From Phytohabitans flavus (lineage in GTDB: Bacteria; Actinomycetota; Actinomycetes; Mycobacteriales; Micromonosporaceae), in the NCBI RefSeq assembly GCF_011764545.1, contig NZ_AP022870.1, forward strand, positions 3,642,001 to 3,706,000: DNA of 64,000 nt, in the 5' to 3' direction. Below the pieces are notes generated by a model, which searched no databases, was not told the DNA's origin, and was given only the letters and a program-made list of their open reading frames with translations. Both the position numbers and the translations under genes were made by a program. Shown here piece after piece: positions 1 through 9,032 of the stretch. The stretch's first letter is position 1, and each line of letters opens with the position of its first letter.

Positions 1-3000
1 CCGCCCGCTGATCGCGTCGTACTCGTACAGGTGCGGCCGGTTGCCTGGATCGAGCACCTGCACGCTGCGCCGCAGGTCGGTGTTTCCGCCGTAGACGGTG
101 GGCAGGCCGATCTTCCAGGTACCGCCGTTGCCGTCGGTGTACTCCTTCACCCGGTCGTTGCCGGCGTCGTACTCGACCTCCGCCGCGACCCGGCCGGTGG
201 GCAGGGTTACCCGGGTCAGTTGCTGCGGTGCGGGCTGCGTGTACCGGTAGTGGGCGGCGACGGTGTCCTGGCCGAGCGGGTGCGCGTAGACGGCGGCCTC
301 GTCGATGAGTCCGGCGAAGTACCGCTGGGCCGTGGCACCCCAGGCGGGCCAGGAGCTGGGTGTGGTGGCCGAGGCCGCGCCGAGCTGGTTGTGGGTCAGC
401 GTGGTGTGCTCGATGGTCCGCCCGGTGACCTCGCCGACCTTGACACCGTCGAGGTACATCGTCTGGGTGGTGCCCATGGCGGAGAGCACGGCGTGGTGCC
501 ATTTGTTGTCGTTGACCGCGGCGGCGGAGGTGATCGGTGCGATGGCCCCGCCGGCGAACTGCCCGCGTAGTCGACCGTCCGTGCCGGTGTAGAGGATCGG
601 CACCCCACTGGTCGCCGGGGTCCCGACCGCCGTGTCCTGGTAACCGAGCAGCGGACCCCCGGTCTGGGTGACACCGATCTTGAACCACAGCTCGACGGCG
701 GCGTCCCGGTTCTTCTTCACCATGCCCTTGGGCAGCTGGATGTGCGAGGACGTGCCGTTGAAGGCGGCGGCGGTCGTCCCGTCCATCACGCCGGGCTGGC
801 CGAGCGTCACATTCCGGTAGGTGCCGGCGTCCTTGCCGAGGTTGACCGCCACTTCACTGGCCGCGCCGGTGCCCTCTTTCTCGCCGAGCCGGTAGTACGA
901 GTCGGGGCGCGCGTCGAGGACCGCTGTCCGGTAATGGGAGCCGGTGCTGTACTCGTAGGAGGTGCAGGCGGCGTCCGGTGCGCAGACCTTGGTGAGCAGA
1001 TCGCCGTCGTAGGTGTACGTCCAGGTGAGCGCCGCGCCGTTGACCGGGTCGGTGCTGACCGTGCCGATGTGCGAGCCCGACCAGGTGAAGTGCAACGCCC
1101 GGCCGGCGGTGTTGGTGAGGCTGTTGGAGACCTGTGCCTTGGTGAGCTTGCCCGTCGTGTCGTAGCTGATGACGATCGAGTGCGACGAGTTGTCGGTGAT
1201 CTTGGTCAGCTTGCCGGCGAGGGAGAAGAAGTACGTGGTCCCGGAGCGGTCGAGCAGCTTCCACCCCGCGCTGTCCAACGTCAACCGGGCGACCCGGCCG
1301 GACGGCGCGGCGTAGCTGCCGTCGGGATTGCGGCCGAACCGGACCTCCTGGCCGTCCGGATAGCGGATCACCACGCTGCCCGACCCGTCGTTGTCCGCGG
1401 CCAGCTTCATGTCGTACCGGCTGGACCAGCCCGCGCCGAAAACGGCCGCCGGCCGCGGGTCGAGGCTGTTGTACGTGCGCAGCAGGTTGAGCTCCGGACC
1501 CACGGTCGCCACGGTGGCGTCGATCGCCGCCGTGCTGTAGTTGCCGACCTGGGCGTCGAACTCCTTGCCCTGCTCGGCGTACGGCGCCCCGGCGATACGG
1601 GAGATGATCTCGGGCTGCGGCACCGACGCCAGCAGCACCGAGTAGGGCGAGATGACCTCGTTGTTGGCGTCCTTGACGTAGGCCCGCCACGAGTAGCTCT
1701 TGCTCCAGGCCAGGCGCCCGGCGGGCACCGGCCAGGACGGCTTGGCCTGGTAGCCGGAGTTGACGCAGTTGGTCGGCTCACCGGCGTCGGTGCGGTCGCA
1801 GAGCTCGAACTTGTACTGGAGGGTGGCATTGGGCGGGGCATCGCTGTCGACGGCCTGGGCCCAGAGGACCGGCGTCAGCGTCGGGGCCTGGTAGCCGTTG
1901 GGCGGGTGGAGCTCCTGCACCACCGGCGGGACGTCGACCACCTGGAGCACGATCCGCCCCGGCGGCACCTGGTGGTCGGTGAAGACGATGCCGCCGGAGC
2001 GCACCATCGTGAAGTCGAGGAAGTACGCCCCGGGCGGGAGTGCCTTGATCGTCGCGTCGAGCGTCACCGACGCGCCTCGGGCGACGTTGCCGGGCAGGCT
2101 CGCGGAGCGCTGCTGGGTCACCGCACGGCCGGTCTGCGCGTTGTACGCCCGGTAGGCCAGGTAGTACGACCCCGGCGTCCAGGCCTCCGCACCCCGGTTG
2201 GTGACGATGATCTGCACCTTGCCGTCCTGGTTTTGCAGGACCGGCGGGTCGGGCGTCGGCCGGGGGATCGAGTACGTGGCGTTGTACGGCGTGTGCGTGA
2301 CGTACAGCTTCGGCGCGTTGGGGGTCCCCGTGCCGCCGAACCGCTTCCACGCCCCGGAGTCGGTGCTGGAGGCCCGCAGGGACAGGCCGTTGTTGGCCTG
2401 CTGGCCGTTCGCCCACCGCTGGACGAGGTTGCGACCGGCGACGCCGAGGTCGAACATCTCGCCCGCCGCGGGGCACGCCGACTGGGACTGTCCGAACGCG
2501 ACGTAGCCGTGCGCGAACGACCTGCTCGCCAGGGCACCCCCGACGGACGGCCCGGGATAGGCGTGTCCGGACGTGCCGCTCCACGACTCGGTCACCGGGT
2601 GGACGGTGACCGGACGGGCCCGGCAGGACGGCGCGTCGTAGTTGACCACCGACAGCGCGGCGCCGTAGATCGTGTGGTCTCGCAGCCGGTCTACCAGGCT
2701 CCCGAACCGCAGGTACGCCGCCGCGTTGGCGCCGTCCATCCGCCCGACGAGCAACTCCGAGCTGCCGGAGGTGGAGCTGCCACCGTGCACGTACATGCTG
2801 GTGTCGGAGCCGATCGCGTCCACCGGGGGCCCAACCGTGGGGTCGACCTCGATCGGGTACCGGCGGTCCGGATGCCGCAGCCAGGCGCTGTCCAGGTCGA
2901 CCCGCAGGGCCGGCCCACCGGCCTCGGTGACGAGTCGATAGGTCACTCCGGTCGACATCGCCGGCCCCGTCGTGGCGGTGCCTGCGTCGAGCATGTATCC

Positions 3001-3933
3001 GGCCGGGATCACCGCGCGCCGCTGCCCGGCCTGGTCGGTCAGCACGACCTGGCCGCCGTCCAGGCTCGCGGTCAAACCCCGCAACCGCAGCGGGAACAGG
3101 TACGAGTGCGGCGCCCCCGCGGAGTGCAGCACCAGGGTCTCCTTCACCCCACCCGCCTGGGCCGCCAACCGCAGGTCCACACCCGGCCGCACCTGGGCGT
3201 AGGTAACCCCGTCGCGGCCCAACCGCCCGGCACTGGCAGCCGCGCCCGCCAGCCCGAACGCCAACTCCGTCGACCCGTCCAGGGTCACCTGGGCAAGCTG
3301 GACGTCGTCGGCCCGGGGCGCGAGCCGCACGTCGACCCCGTCGGCGGCGTTGTGCCAGCCCGCACCGCCGGGACTCGCGACGAGGTCGTTGTCGATCGGC
3401 TGCCACGTGCCGTCGCGATCCTGGTAGTTCAGCGGAGACAGCGAGAACTCGGTCGTCTGGCTACCATCGGCGTTGTCGTAGACCCGCTCGTGCGCCTGGC
3501 GCTCACCCGGACGCTCGCGGCTCGTCGCCCGGTCGAACCCGCGAACGGGGTCCATCGACGGCTCGGCCACGGATGCCACGTTTCGCGCCCGCTCCGGCCC
3601 CGGGCCCAACGAATGCAGCGGGTACTGCCCACGCAGTGTCCGCGGCAGCGACCGGTTGACCGATCCACCGGCCAGGTGCGACCGGCCCGCCGCCGAGCCC
3701 CACTGCTGCGCGGGACTGGGCCCGGCACTGTGCCGCCGCTCCGGATCGCGGTCACCAGCCGGCACCTTGCCTCTGGCCCCACTGCCGCTGACCCCACCGC
3801 CGCCCAGGCTCGCCGTGAGAGCGACAACGAGCACGGCGGCGAGGATCGACCGCGCGGCCGCACCGCGAGCGCGAAGCCGGCGCGCATTAGTCCAGCATTT
3901 ACGAAAGGCTGATCTCGACACCGGATCCCCCAT
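1..3933 (-). CDS. RHS-repeat surface protein with LamG domain (partial, runs off the left edge)
   Basis: The minus strand is open without a stop from an ATG at 3933 to base 1, 1311 codons in exact frame, so the C-terminus lies outside the window. Residues about 1-45 are an Arg-rich start and one hydrophobic stretch (ILAAVLVVALTASL), a long signal peptide or anchor. Around residue 400 there is a DNRLRE-type secreted scaffold (AAYLRFGSL). Residues 820-950 hold the RHS entry (FGAGWSSRYD, RYPDGQEVRFG, DTTGKLTKAQ). Residues about 1035-1225 are a LamG/concanavalin fold (FNGTSSHIQLP, LWFKIG, DGVKVGEV, GLIDEAAVY). A further RHS motif, YDAISGR, sits at the edge. Such proteins are wall-associated or secreted polymorphic-toxin or adhesion scaffolds; any toxic tip would be beyond the window. 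It is divergent from the tachylectin-like gene. The opposite strand is also open over most of this stretch, but its translation is Arg/Val/Gly-rich and domain-free. Confidence 0.85.
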   Translation of the reverse strand, partial: MGDPVSRSAFRKCWTNARRLRARGAAARSILAAVLVVALTASLGGGGVSGSGARGKVPAGDRDPERRHSAGPSPAQQWGSAAGRSHLAGGSVNRSLPRTLRGQYPLHSLGPGPERARNVASVAEPSMDPVRGFDRATSRERPGERQAHERVYDNADGSQTTEFSLSPLNYQDRDGTWQPIDNDLVASPGGAGWHNAADGVDVRLAPRADDVQLAQVTLDGSTELAFGLAGAAASAGRLGRDGVTYAQVRPGVDLRLAAQAGGVKETLVLHSAGAPHSYLFPLRLRGLTASLDGGQVVLTDQAGQRRAVIPAGYMLDAGTATTGPAMSTGVTYRLVTEAGGPALRVDLDSAWLRHPDRRYPIEVDPTVGPPVDAIGSDTSMYVHGGSSTSGSSELLVGRMDGANAAAYLRFGSLVDRLRDHTIYGAALSVVNYDAPSCRARPVTVHPVTESWSGTSGHAYPGPSVGGALASRSFAHGYVAFGQSQSACPAAGEMFDLGVAGRNLVQRWANGQQANNGLSLRASSTDSGAWKRFGGTGTPNAPKLYVTHTPYNATYSIPRPTPDPPVLQNQDGKVQIIVTNRGAEAWTPGSYYLAYRAYNAQTGRAVTQQRSASLPGNVARGASVTLDATIKALPPGAYFLDFTMVRSGGIVFTDHQVPPGRIVLQVVDVPPVVQELHPPNGYQAPTLTPVLWAQAVDSDAPPNATLQYKFELCDRTDAGEPTNCVNSGYQAKPSWPVPAGRLAWSKSYSWRAYVKDANNEVISPYSVLLASVPQPEIISRIAGAPYAEQGKEFDAQVGNYSTAAIDATVATVGPELNLLRTYNSLDPRPAAVFGAGWSSRYDMKLAADNDGSGSVVIRYPDGQEVRFGRNPDGSYAAPSGRVARLTLDSAGWKLLDRSGTTYFFSLAGKLTKITDNSSHSIVISYDTTGKLTKAQVSNSLTNTAGRALHFTWSGSHIGTVSTDPVNGAALTWTYTYDGDLLTKVCAPDAACTSYEYSTGSHYRTAVLDARPDSYYRLGEKEGTGAASEVAVNLGKDAGTYRNVTLGQPGVMDGTTAAAFNGTSSHIQLPKGMVKKNRDAAVELWFKIGVTQTGGPLLGYQDTAVGTPATSGVPILYTGTDGRLRGQFAGGAIAPITSAAAVNDNKWHHAVLSAMGTTQTMYLDGVKVGEVTGRTIEHTTLTHNQLGAASATTPSSWPAWGATAQRYFAGLIDEAAVYAHPLGQDTVAAHYRYTQPAPQQLTRVTLPTGRVAAEVEYDAGNDRVKEYTDGNGGTWKIGLPTVYGGNTDLRRSVQVLDPGNRPHLYEYDAISGR

Positions 3934-4244
3934 GCAGCCATTTAATCCGGACGATGCAGGCACCACCGTGTCAGCTCAGGAGCAAGCTGTCAACGCCGCA
4001 TTGCAGCACTGGTGGCCGACAATGTCTGCTGACCGATATCTGACAGTCCTCTCCTCGCTCAGGGGGTCGACATCCGAAGCTGGACCGCAACAGACGCCCT
4101 TGCGACCCGAAGGTAGCGACATTTACTTCCGGGATGCAGGATAAAGAACCAGGAGGCCGGCCGACATTTTCCGCCGCAATGGAAATGCGAGATCCGAGTC
4201 CAGGTCAGATCAATCGATACCCAATACGGGGAGGGTACGAAGCC
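3934..4244. promoter_or_regulatory. Divergent intergenic region between two secreted-protein genes
   Basis: This 311-base gap must hold the promoters of both the RHS gene (leftward) and the tachylectin-like gene (rightward). It is less G+C-rich than its surroundings. I see no clear consensus box, terminator or small gene. An in-frame upstream extension of the right-hand gene (ATG 4134) is possible but lacks a ribosome site and would bury the signal peptide. Confidence 0.4.
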
Positions 4245-6278
4245 ATGCGTCAACCCACTGATCGACGCCGCCCAGCGGGCAGGAGAAGGCGGCTGGGCGC
4301 GATCGGAGCGGCGCTCAGCACACTGGCCGTAACGATCGTCACGCCGTTGACCCAGGCGCCGGCGCAAGCCGCCGACACCGTGGTCTGCGGGTCTCCGGCC
4401 TCCGTGTTCGCCGCGGAGACCGGCGGCATATTCTGGCGGTATCCACTCAACTCGCCGGGCGAGACCACGAGCGGATGGCAGACCCGGGTGCGGGTCGGCG
4501 GCGGCTGGAACACCTTCGGCCGGGTCGTGGGCGGTCCGGACAACCGGGTCTACGGGATCAACGCGAACGGCCTGACCCGATACCGGTGGATCGGACCCGC
4601 GAGCAATTGGGAGCTCGTCGACGGCAAGCAGAACTGGGTCATCAGCACCGACTTCAAGGAATACGCCACCGCCGCGCTGCGCGACAAGATCACAGTCGAC
4701 GAATCCGGCGATTTCTACACCGTCGACGCCACCGGCCGATTGCGCTGGCACCGCTTCGACGAAACGGCCCGCAGCTGGGTCGTCGCCGGCCGCGTGATCG
4801 ACACCGGGTGGGACCGCTACAACCTCATCGTCGCCGGCAGCACCGGGGTGCTCTACGCCCGGGCCGCAGCGGACGGCCGGCTCTTCCGCTACCGGTTCGA
4901 CCCGGTCAGCCAGCGCTGGCTCGACCGGGACCGCCTGGTCGGCACCGGCTGGCAGACTTTCACCAAGGGCGTCTTCTCCGTCGGCGGCGACACCCTCTTC
5001 GGCATCAAGGCGACCGGCGCCATGAACCAGTACCGGTTCCGGGAGGACAACAACACCTGGGCGGTACAGAAACCGGATCTCGGGGCAGGCTGGGCCGGCT
5101 TCGGCAACGTCGCGGCGTCGACCAACACCTGCCGGCTCAACGTCTCCCACACGCCGACCCGCCCCGTCACCACAGTTCAGAGCCACGCACCGACGGGCGC
5201 CATGCAGGCCGCCGCGAGCGACACCGCGCTCGGCACTCTCGAGTACGCCTACACCGACAACATCGGGCAGCTCCGCCACGGACGGCAGAACCCGGACGAC
5301 TTCAACTCAGTACAGTGGACAACGGTGTCCGACGGCGGCGCCTACACCGGCAAGCCGGCCCTGACCGACGGCGCCGACAAGCGGGTGCACATCCTGTCGC
5401 AGAGCACGACCAGCGACGCACGCCAGCTCACCCAGACCACGGCGGGCACGCCGGCCTGGAACCCGTGGACCAACCTCGCCGGCGCGATGAAGTCGACGCC
5501 CGCGGCCGTCCGGCTGTCGGACAACACGCTCGTCGTCTTCGCCCTCGACGCCGACGGAGCGGTCTGGTCCCGGCGACAGGACGGGCCGAGCGGCGACCTG
5601 ATGGCCTGGCGAAAGCTCGGCGGCACCGGATTCACCGGCAACCCGGTCGTCACCGCCTCCGCCGACCGCTCAGCCATCCTGACGGTCACCGACGCCGCCG
5701 GAACCGTCCACACCGCCACCTACCGCGACGGCACCCTAGGCACCTTTACCAGCCTCGGCGGCACCGGATTCACCGGCACACCCGCGGTGGTGACGATCCC
5801 CGGATTCCGCCTCATGCTCTTCGCCCGGCACACCAGCGGTCCGGTGATGGCCCAGCTGCAACACAGCGACGGGACCTTCCCCGGCACCTGGACCCCGGTC
5901 GGTGACGACACGATCACCCCCGTCGGCTCGCCCACCGCCGTGCTCAGCCCGAACACCGGCCTGGTATCCGTGCTCACCCGCACGCCCGAAGGCATCATCT
6001 ACTACTCGGCCCAAACGGCGCAGGGCGCAGACACCTGGCGAAACTGGATCATCGCCAAGCCAGAGTCGGTGATCGAGCCCTACCCCACCGACCCGACCAT
6101 GTTCACCTACACCTCGACCAACGGCACCAAGCTGGCGTTCGTGGTCCGCACCGCCGCCAACAGCGTCCGGCTGTACGAGATCGTGGAGCCGACCACGCTC
6201 CTCCACCGCACAGCCCGGCAGACCGCACCGGCGCCCACCTTCGTCGAGCGGCCCATCCCCCAACCACCCACCGACTGA
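4245..6278 (+). CDS. Secreted tachylectin-like beta-propeller protein
   Basis: 677 residues from ATG 4245, chosen because GGGGAGG lies about 10 bases upstream and because the protein then opens with a twin-Arg-rich signal peptide (residues 1-42: RRRPAGRRRR, hydrophobic IGAALSTLAVTIV, cleavage near AQAAD). Residues about 50-300 carry repeated blades of the tachylectin-2 type: GGIFWRYPLN, GLTRYRWIG, GRLRWHRFD, GRLFRYRFDP and GAMNQYRFRE, each near a GTGW/GAGW turn. Residues 315-650 form a second set of WXXLGGTGFTGNP-like blades as in PLL/fucose-lectin-like propellers. Expected role is extracellular carbohydrate binding; no catalytic residues are visible. A stem-loop follows the stop. The shared divergent promoter region suggests it may be co-expressed with the RHS protein. 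Confidence 0.75.
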   Translation: MRQPTDRRRPAGRRRRLGAIGAALSTLAVTIVTPLTQAPAQAADTVVCGSPASVFAAETGGIFWRYPLNSPGETTSGWQTRVRVGGGWNTFGRVVGGPDNRVYGINANGLTRYRWIGPASNWELVDGKQNWVISTDFKEYATAALRDKITVDESGDFYTVDATGRLRWHRFDETARSWVVAGRVIDTGWDRYNLIVAGSTGVLYARAAADGRLFRYRFDPVSQRWLDRDRLVGTGWQTFTKGVFSVGGDTLFGIKATGAMNQYRFREDNNTWAVQKPDLGAGWAGFGNVAASTNTCRLNVSHTPTRPVTTVQSHAPTGAMQAAASDTALGTLEYAYTDNIGQLRHGRQNPDDFNSVQWTTVSDGGAYTGKPALTDGADKRVHILSQSTTSDARQLTQTTAGTPAWNPWTNLAGAMKSTPAAVRLSDNTLVVFALDADGAVWSRRQDGPSGDLMAWRKLGGTGFTGNPVVTASADRSAILTVTDAAGTVHTATYRDGTLGTFTSLGGTGFTGTPAVVTIPGFRLMLFARHTSGPVMAQLQHSDGTFPGTWTPVGDDTITPVGSPTAVLSPNTGLVSVLTRTPEGIIYYSAQTAQGADTWRNWIIAKPESVIEPYPTDPTMFTYTSTNGTKLAFVVRTAANSVRLYEIVEPTTLLHRTARQTAPAPTFVERPIPQPPTD

Positions 6279-6320
6279 AACGCCCGATCCACCAGGGACG
6301 GGGTCGTCGCCGAAAAAATG

Positions 6321-6349
6321 TTGGGCGGGGTTGAAACAATCCCGCCCAA
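6321..6349 (+). terminator. Stem-loop after the tachylectin-like gene
   Basis: A perfect 9-bp stem (TTGGGCGGG / CCCGCCCAA) with an 11-base loop lies 42 bases after the stop and 46 bases before the next start. There is no U-run, as is usual in high-GC actinomycetes. It could terminate the upstream transcript or sit in the leader of the next gene. Confidence 0.55.
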
Positions 6350-6395
6350 ACTCGGGTCTCTCCTGCGAACGGCGGCACTGGCCAAGGGAGGGGCA

Positions 6396-7115
6396 ATGGA
6401 AGCGAACATCGGCGACGACCAGGTCACGGAGCAGTGGAACGACCTGGACGGGGACGGCATCATCGACACCCAGCTCGTGGACGTGGACGGCGACGGTCAG
6501 ACCGACCTCCAGTACACGGACACGAACGTGGACGGGGCGCCCGACCTGATGATGACCGACTACGACGCGGACGGCGTCGCGGACGTCCAGGCGTTCCGGG
6601 ACTCCGCGGGCGTGGACCACGTCGCGGTCGACGTGGACAGCGACGGGCTGGCCGACCAGGTCTTCTCGTCGGGGCCCTTCCCGGTGGAGGTGAGCGCCCC
6701 GGTCGGCACCGGTGACGCGCCGATCTTCGACGTGCCGGCCACGACCCTCCCCGACGCGGGCCCGTCGGCGACGACGTACGGGCTGACCGGCGACACGGCC
6801 GCCATCGTCGACAGCGTGAACGCGTCGATGGCCGACGCCGGCACCATCTACGACTCCGTCGTGGACCCGGGCTCGGTGTCGGATGCCGAGGTGGACGCGG
6901 CGATGGAGCGCGCCGACAACGCGGCGCAGAACTCCCGCCTGCTGGAGGGCGACATCTACCAGCGCGAGGTCAGCAACGACATCTACCAGGGCAACCTCGA
7001 CCGCCAGTACAGCGAAGAGGCGTCCCGGATCGAGACGGACACCTACATCGAGACGGAGAACGCCGTCTCCCGCGCCGAGGACGCGGTGTGGCAGAGCGAG
7101 CAGGCCCGCTCGTGA
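6396..7115 (+). CDS. Acidic protein with five tandem D-x-D-x-D-G calcium-loop-like repeats
   Basis: 239 residues from ATG 6396, preceded by GGGAGGGG three bases upstream. Residues about 11-95 hold five near-identical acidic loops: DLDGDGIID, DVDGDGQTD, DTNVDGAPD, DYDADGVAD and DVDSDGLAD. They are spaced roughly 10-20 residues apart, as in dockerin, EF-hand or thrombospondin type-3 calcium loops. The rest is Thr/Pro/Ala-rich, then a polar, probably helical tail (residues 160-239) rich in Glu, Asp and Arg. There is no signal peptide or membrane helix. The stop overlaps the next start (GTGA), so the gene is translationally coupled to the GrpE-like protein. Function is unknown; calcium binding is inferred from the loops. 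Many actinobacterial Hsp70/dynamin loci start with an acidic protein of unknown role. Confidence 0.7.
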   Translation: MEANIGDDQVTEQWNDLDGDGIIDTQLVDVDGDGQTDLQYTDTNVDGAPDLMMTDYDADGVADVQAFRDSAGVDHVAVDVDSDGLADQVFSSGPFPVEVSAPVGTGDAPIFDVPATTLPDAGPSATTYGLTGDTAAIVDSVNASMADAGTIYDSVVDPGSVSDAEVDAAMERADNAAQNSRLLEGDIYQREVSNDIYQGNLDRQYSEEASRIETDTYIETENAVSRAEDAVWQSEQARS

Positions 7116-8011
7116 TCCAGCGCGGTCCGGCCGCGCGGTTGGTGGCGGCGTTCCTGCTCGCGTACTGCGTGAGCGGATGCGCCGCCCCGGTGGTGGCCGC
7201 CTCCGGCCCGGACGGCGGGGCCGCGCTGGCGGTACGCGACCTGCGGGCCACCACCGCCCCACCACCGAGTGGCCCGGCCAAGCAGCCGGTCGTCCGGGCT
7301 ACGGGTCCGACGCCGGCGACGCAGAAGCCGAAGCCGACACCCACGCCCACCGCCGCGGCGCGCACGTCGGCGCCGGCGGCGACCGGTACGCCGGCACCGG
7401 CGCCCGCGGACGGTGGCGGCGGCGCGTGGTGGCTGGTGGGCGGTGCGGTCGTCCTGGTGCTCGGCGCCGGCGCCGCCGGCCTGGTCCTGTGGTCCCGGCG
7501 GGGCGGCGAGGACCCGGGCCGTCCAGTGTGGACATCGCAGGCGCAGCCACGCGGTCCCCGGACGTTCGGTCCGCCACCGACCGGGGGCGTGCCGGCGACG
7601 GCGGTCCTCGTCGACGCGTTGCGGCGGGTCGCGGCCAGCGGGGTCAGCCCGGCCATCACCCAGCAGGTCGACCGGCTGCTTGCCCGTACCGACCTGGACC
7701 GCGACACGCTGGTGCAGTCCTGCGTCCGGTACCGCGACCAGCTCGACCGGAACGAAGGGCTGCGGCGCGACCTGCTCGGCGCGCTGAACGCGGTGGGCGT
7801 ACGGGAGGTCGTCGTCGGGCGGGAGCGGTTCGACGGGCGGGTGCACGAGGCGGTGGAGGCGATCCCGGCGCCGAGCCGTGCCGAGCACGACGTGGTCGCG
7901 CAGACCGTCCGCTGCGGTTACGTCGACAACGGCCGGCTGCTGCGGCCGCCGCGCGTCGTGGTCTACCGGGCGGACATGGCCGGCGAGCCGTTTCCGACGG
8001 AGCGGCGGTGA
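7112..8011 (+). CDS. Membrane-tethered GrpE-like protein
   Basis: 299 residues from GTG 7112, which overlaps the previous TGA (GTGA). Residues 1-23 form a lipoprotein-type signal with lipobox VSGC (Cys23). Residues 24-103 are a Pro/Thr/Ala-rich linker and residues about 106-128 a membrane helix (WWLVGGAVVLVLGAGAAGLV) followed by Arg residues. The C-terminal part (about 160-299) reads as the GrpE beta-domain region: ERFDGRVHEAVEAIP, then RCGYVDNGRLLRPPRVVVY, matching the family's FDP-x-x-HEAV and GY-x-x-x-x-R-x-LRPA-x-VVV pattern. GrpE is the nucleotide-exchange factor of Hsp70. By the positive-inside rule this copy would face the cytoplasm from a membrane anchor, and the Hsp70 at 12745-15162 is its obvious partner. 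The GrpE assignment is by motif only; the long dimer helix is shortened. Confidence 0.72.
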   Translation: MIQRGPAARLVAAFLLAYCVSGCAAPVVAASGPDGGAALAVRDLRATTAPPPSGPAKQPVVRATGPTPATQKPKPTPTPTAAARTSAPAATGTPAPAPADGGGGAWWLVGGAVVLVLGAGAAGLVLWSRRGGEDPGRPVWTSQAQPRGPRTFGPPPTGGVPATAVLVDALRRVAASGVSPAITQQVDRLLARTDLDRDTLVQSCVRYRDQLDRNEGLRRDLLGALNAVGVREVVVGRERFDGRVHEAVEAIPAPSRAEHDVVAQTVRCGYVDNGRLLRPPRVVVYRADMAGEPFPTERR

Positions 8012-8031
8012 GCCGGCTCCGCTCAGCCGGC
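8012..8031. terminator. Bidirectional stem-loop between convergent genes
   Basis: GCCGGCT and AGCCGGC form a perfect 7-bp stem with a 6-base loop in the 11-base gap between the grpE-like stop and the sigma-factor stop, overlapping the latter. It would serve both strands. Confidence 0.5.
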
Positions 8032-8571
8032 GAGCCTGGCGCGCAGCTGCTGGCGGGCGCGGTAGATCCAGGTCTTGACGGTGTTCAGCGGCACCTGCTG
8101 TACGGCGGCGACGTGCTCGTACGTCATCCCGCCGGCCCACAGCAGCAGAGCCTCGCGGTGCTGGTCCGGCAGCACCGCGAGGGCCGCGCGGAGGTCGACG
8201 AGCTCGGCGACGGCGTCCGCGAAGGGTGGACGGCCGTCGCCGCGTTCCTCGATGCCGTCGAGCCCGGTGTGGCCGGCGGCCGACCGGTGCCGGACCACGT
8301 CCCGGGCGGCGTTGCGGGCGATCGCGAGCACCCAGGCCGGGAAGGGTGCGCGCCGCTGGAACCGGTCGAGGTGGCGCCACACCGCGAGCTGGGTCTCCTG
8401 CACCGCGTCGAGCGCGTCGCTGCGGTTGCCCGTCAGGTGCAGGCAGACGCCGAAGACGGGCCGCTCGACCCGGCTCCACAGCTGCCGGAAGGCCTCCTGG
8501 TCACCCGCCCGGGCGGCGGCGAGCAGATCGGCTTCCCCGTCGTCGCCCTCGGCTGTCGGCTTGTCGGGCAT
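8023..8571 (-). CDS. ECF (RpoE-like) RNA polymerase sigma factor
   Basis: 182 residues, the usual size of a minimal ECF sigma factor. Region 2 (about residues 12-85) shows LLAAARAGDQEAFRQLW, the core-binding DALDAVQETQLAVWRHLDRF and FPAWVLAIARNAARD. Region 4 (about 125-180) shows LPDQHREALLLWAGGMTYEHVAAVQQVPLNTVKTWIYRARQQLRARL, a canonical helix-turn-helix. There is no C-terminal extension and no adjacent anti-sigma gene. The chosen ATG (8571) has no strong ribosome site; a short upstream extension is possible. The gene is convergent with the grpE-like gene and divergent from the acidic-protein/dynamin operon, so this locus is its most likely regulon. No target promoter could be assigned by eye. 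Confidence 0.9.
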   Translation of the reverse strand: MPDKPTAEGDDGEADLLAAARAGDQEAFRQLWSRVERPVFGVCLHLTGNRSDALDAVQETQLAVWRHLDRFQRRAPFPAWVLAIARNAARDVVRHRSAAGHTGLDGIEERGDGRPPFADAVAELVDLRAALAVLPDQHREALLLWAGGMTYEHVAAVQQVPLNTVKTWIYRARQQLRARLAG

Positions 8572-8654
8572 CAACGAGCCATGGCATGGAACGTCCCCAC
8601 AAGACGGTATGAGACCATGGCGCGGTCGGTTGAGCACACAGTGTGGCGACAGTG

Positions 8655-9032
8655 ATGTCCGAGCGGGATTCCGGTATGCACGATGGTCCATTTGGGAGCG
8701 ACGTTCCGGTGGACAGTCCGGACGCCCGGGCGGCCTTCGCGGGACTCTTGTTCGACTCCGTTCCGGCTTTGGCCCCGGCGGAGCGGGCCGAGATGTTCCG
8801 GCACACGTTCGACCCGGCGACCCCCGATCCACCGGCCGGCCTCCTGATCGGTGACGACGTGCTCGCGGGGACGGACCCCTTCGACGGCGACGGGATCTTC
8901 GACGACGTTGCGGTACCCGAGGTGAATGAGCACCTGCCGTGGTCCGATGTGGACTCCTCTGTGGACGACGGGTTCGACGACCCGGGCTTCGACGACGACT
9001 TCGGCAACCCATTCCCCGGAGACTCCCTGTGA
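8655..9032 (+). CDS. Small highly acidic protein upstream of the dynamin pair
   Basis: 125 residues if started at ATG 8655. GTG 8643, GTG 8652 and ATG 8676 are also in frame and none has a strong ribosome site. Residues 20-60 look like a compact domain (DARAAFAGLLFDSVPALAPAERAEMFRHTFD). The tail from residue 70 is extremely acidic (DDVLAGTDPFDGDGIFDD, VDDGFDDPGFDDDFGNPF). There is no signal peptide or membrane helix. The stop overlaps the first dynamin start (GTGA), so it is co-translated with the GTPases. No family recognised. Its position is comparable to that of iniB before iniA/iniC in mycobacteria, but I see no sequence likeness to IniB. Confidence 0.65.
   Translation: MSERDSGMHDGPFGSDVPVDSPDARAAFAGLLFDSVPALAPAERAEMFRHTFDPATPDPPAGLLIGDDVLAGTDPFDGDGIFDDVAVPEVNEHLPWSDVDSSVDDGFDDPGFDDDFGNPFPGDSL

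Noticed and set aside
742..3912. Open frame of over 1000 codons on the plus strand
   Set aside because: It is antisense to the RHS gene. Its translation is Val/Arg/Gly/Pro-rich and motif-free, while the minus strand shows a signal peptide, RHS and LamG motifs. High G+C keeps antisense frames open.
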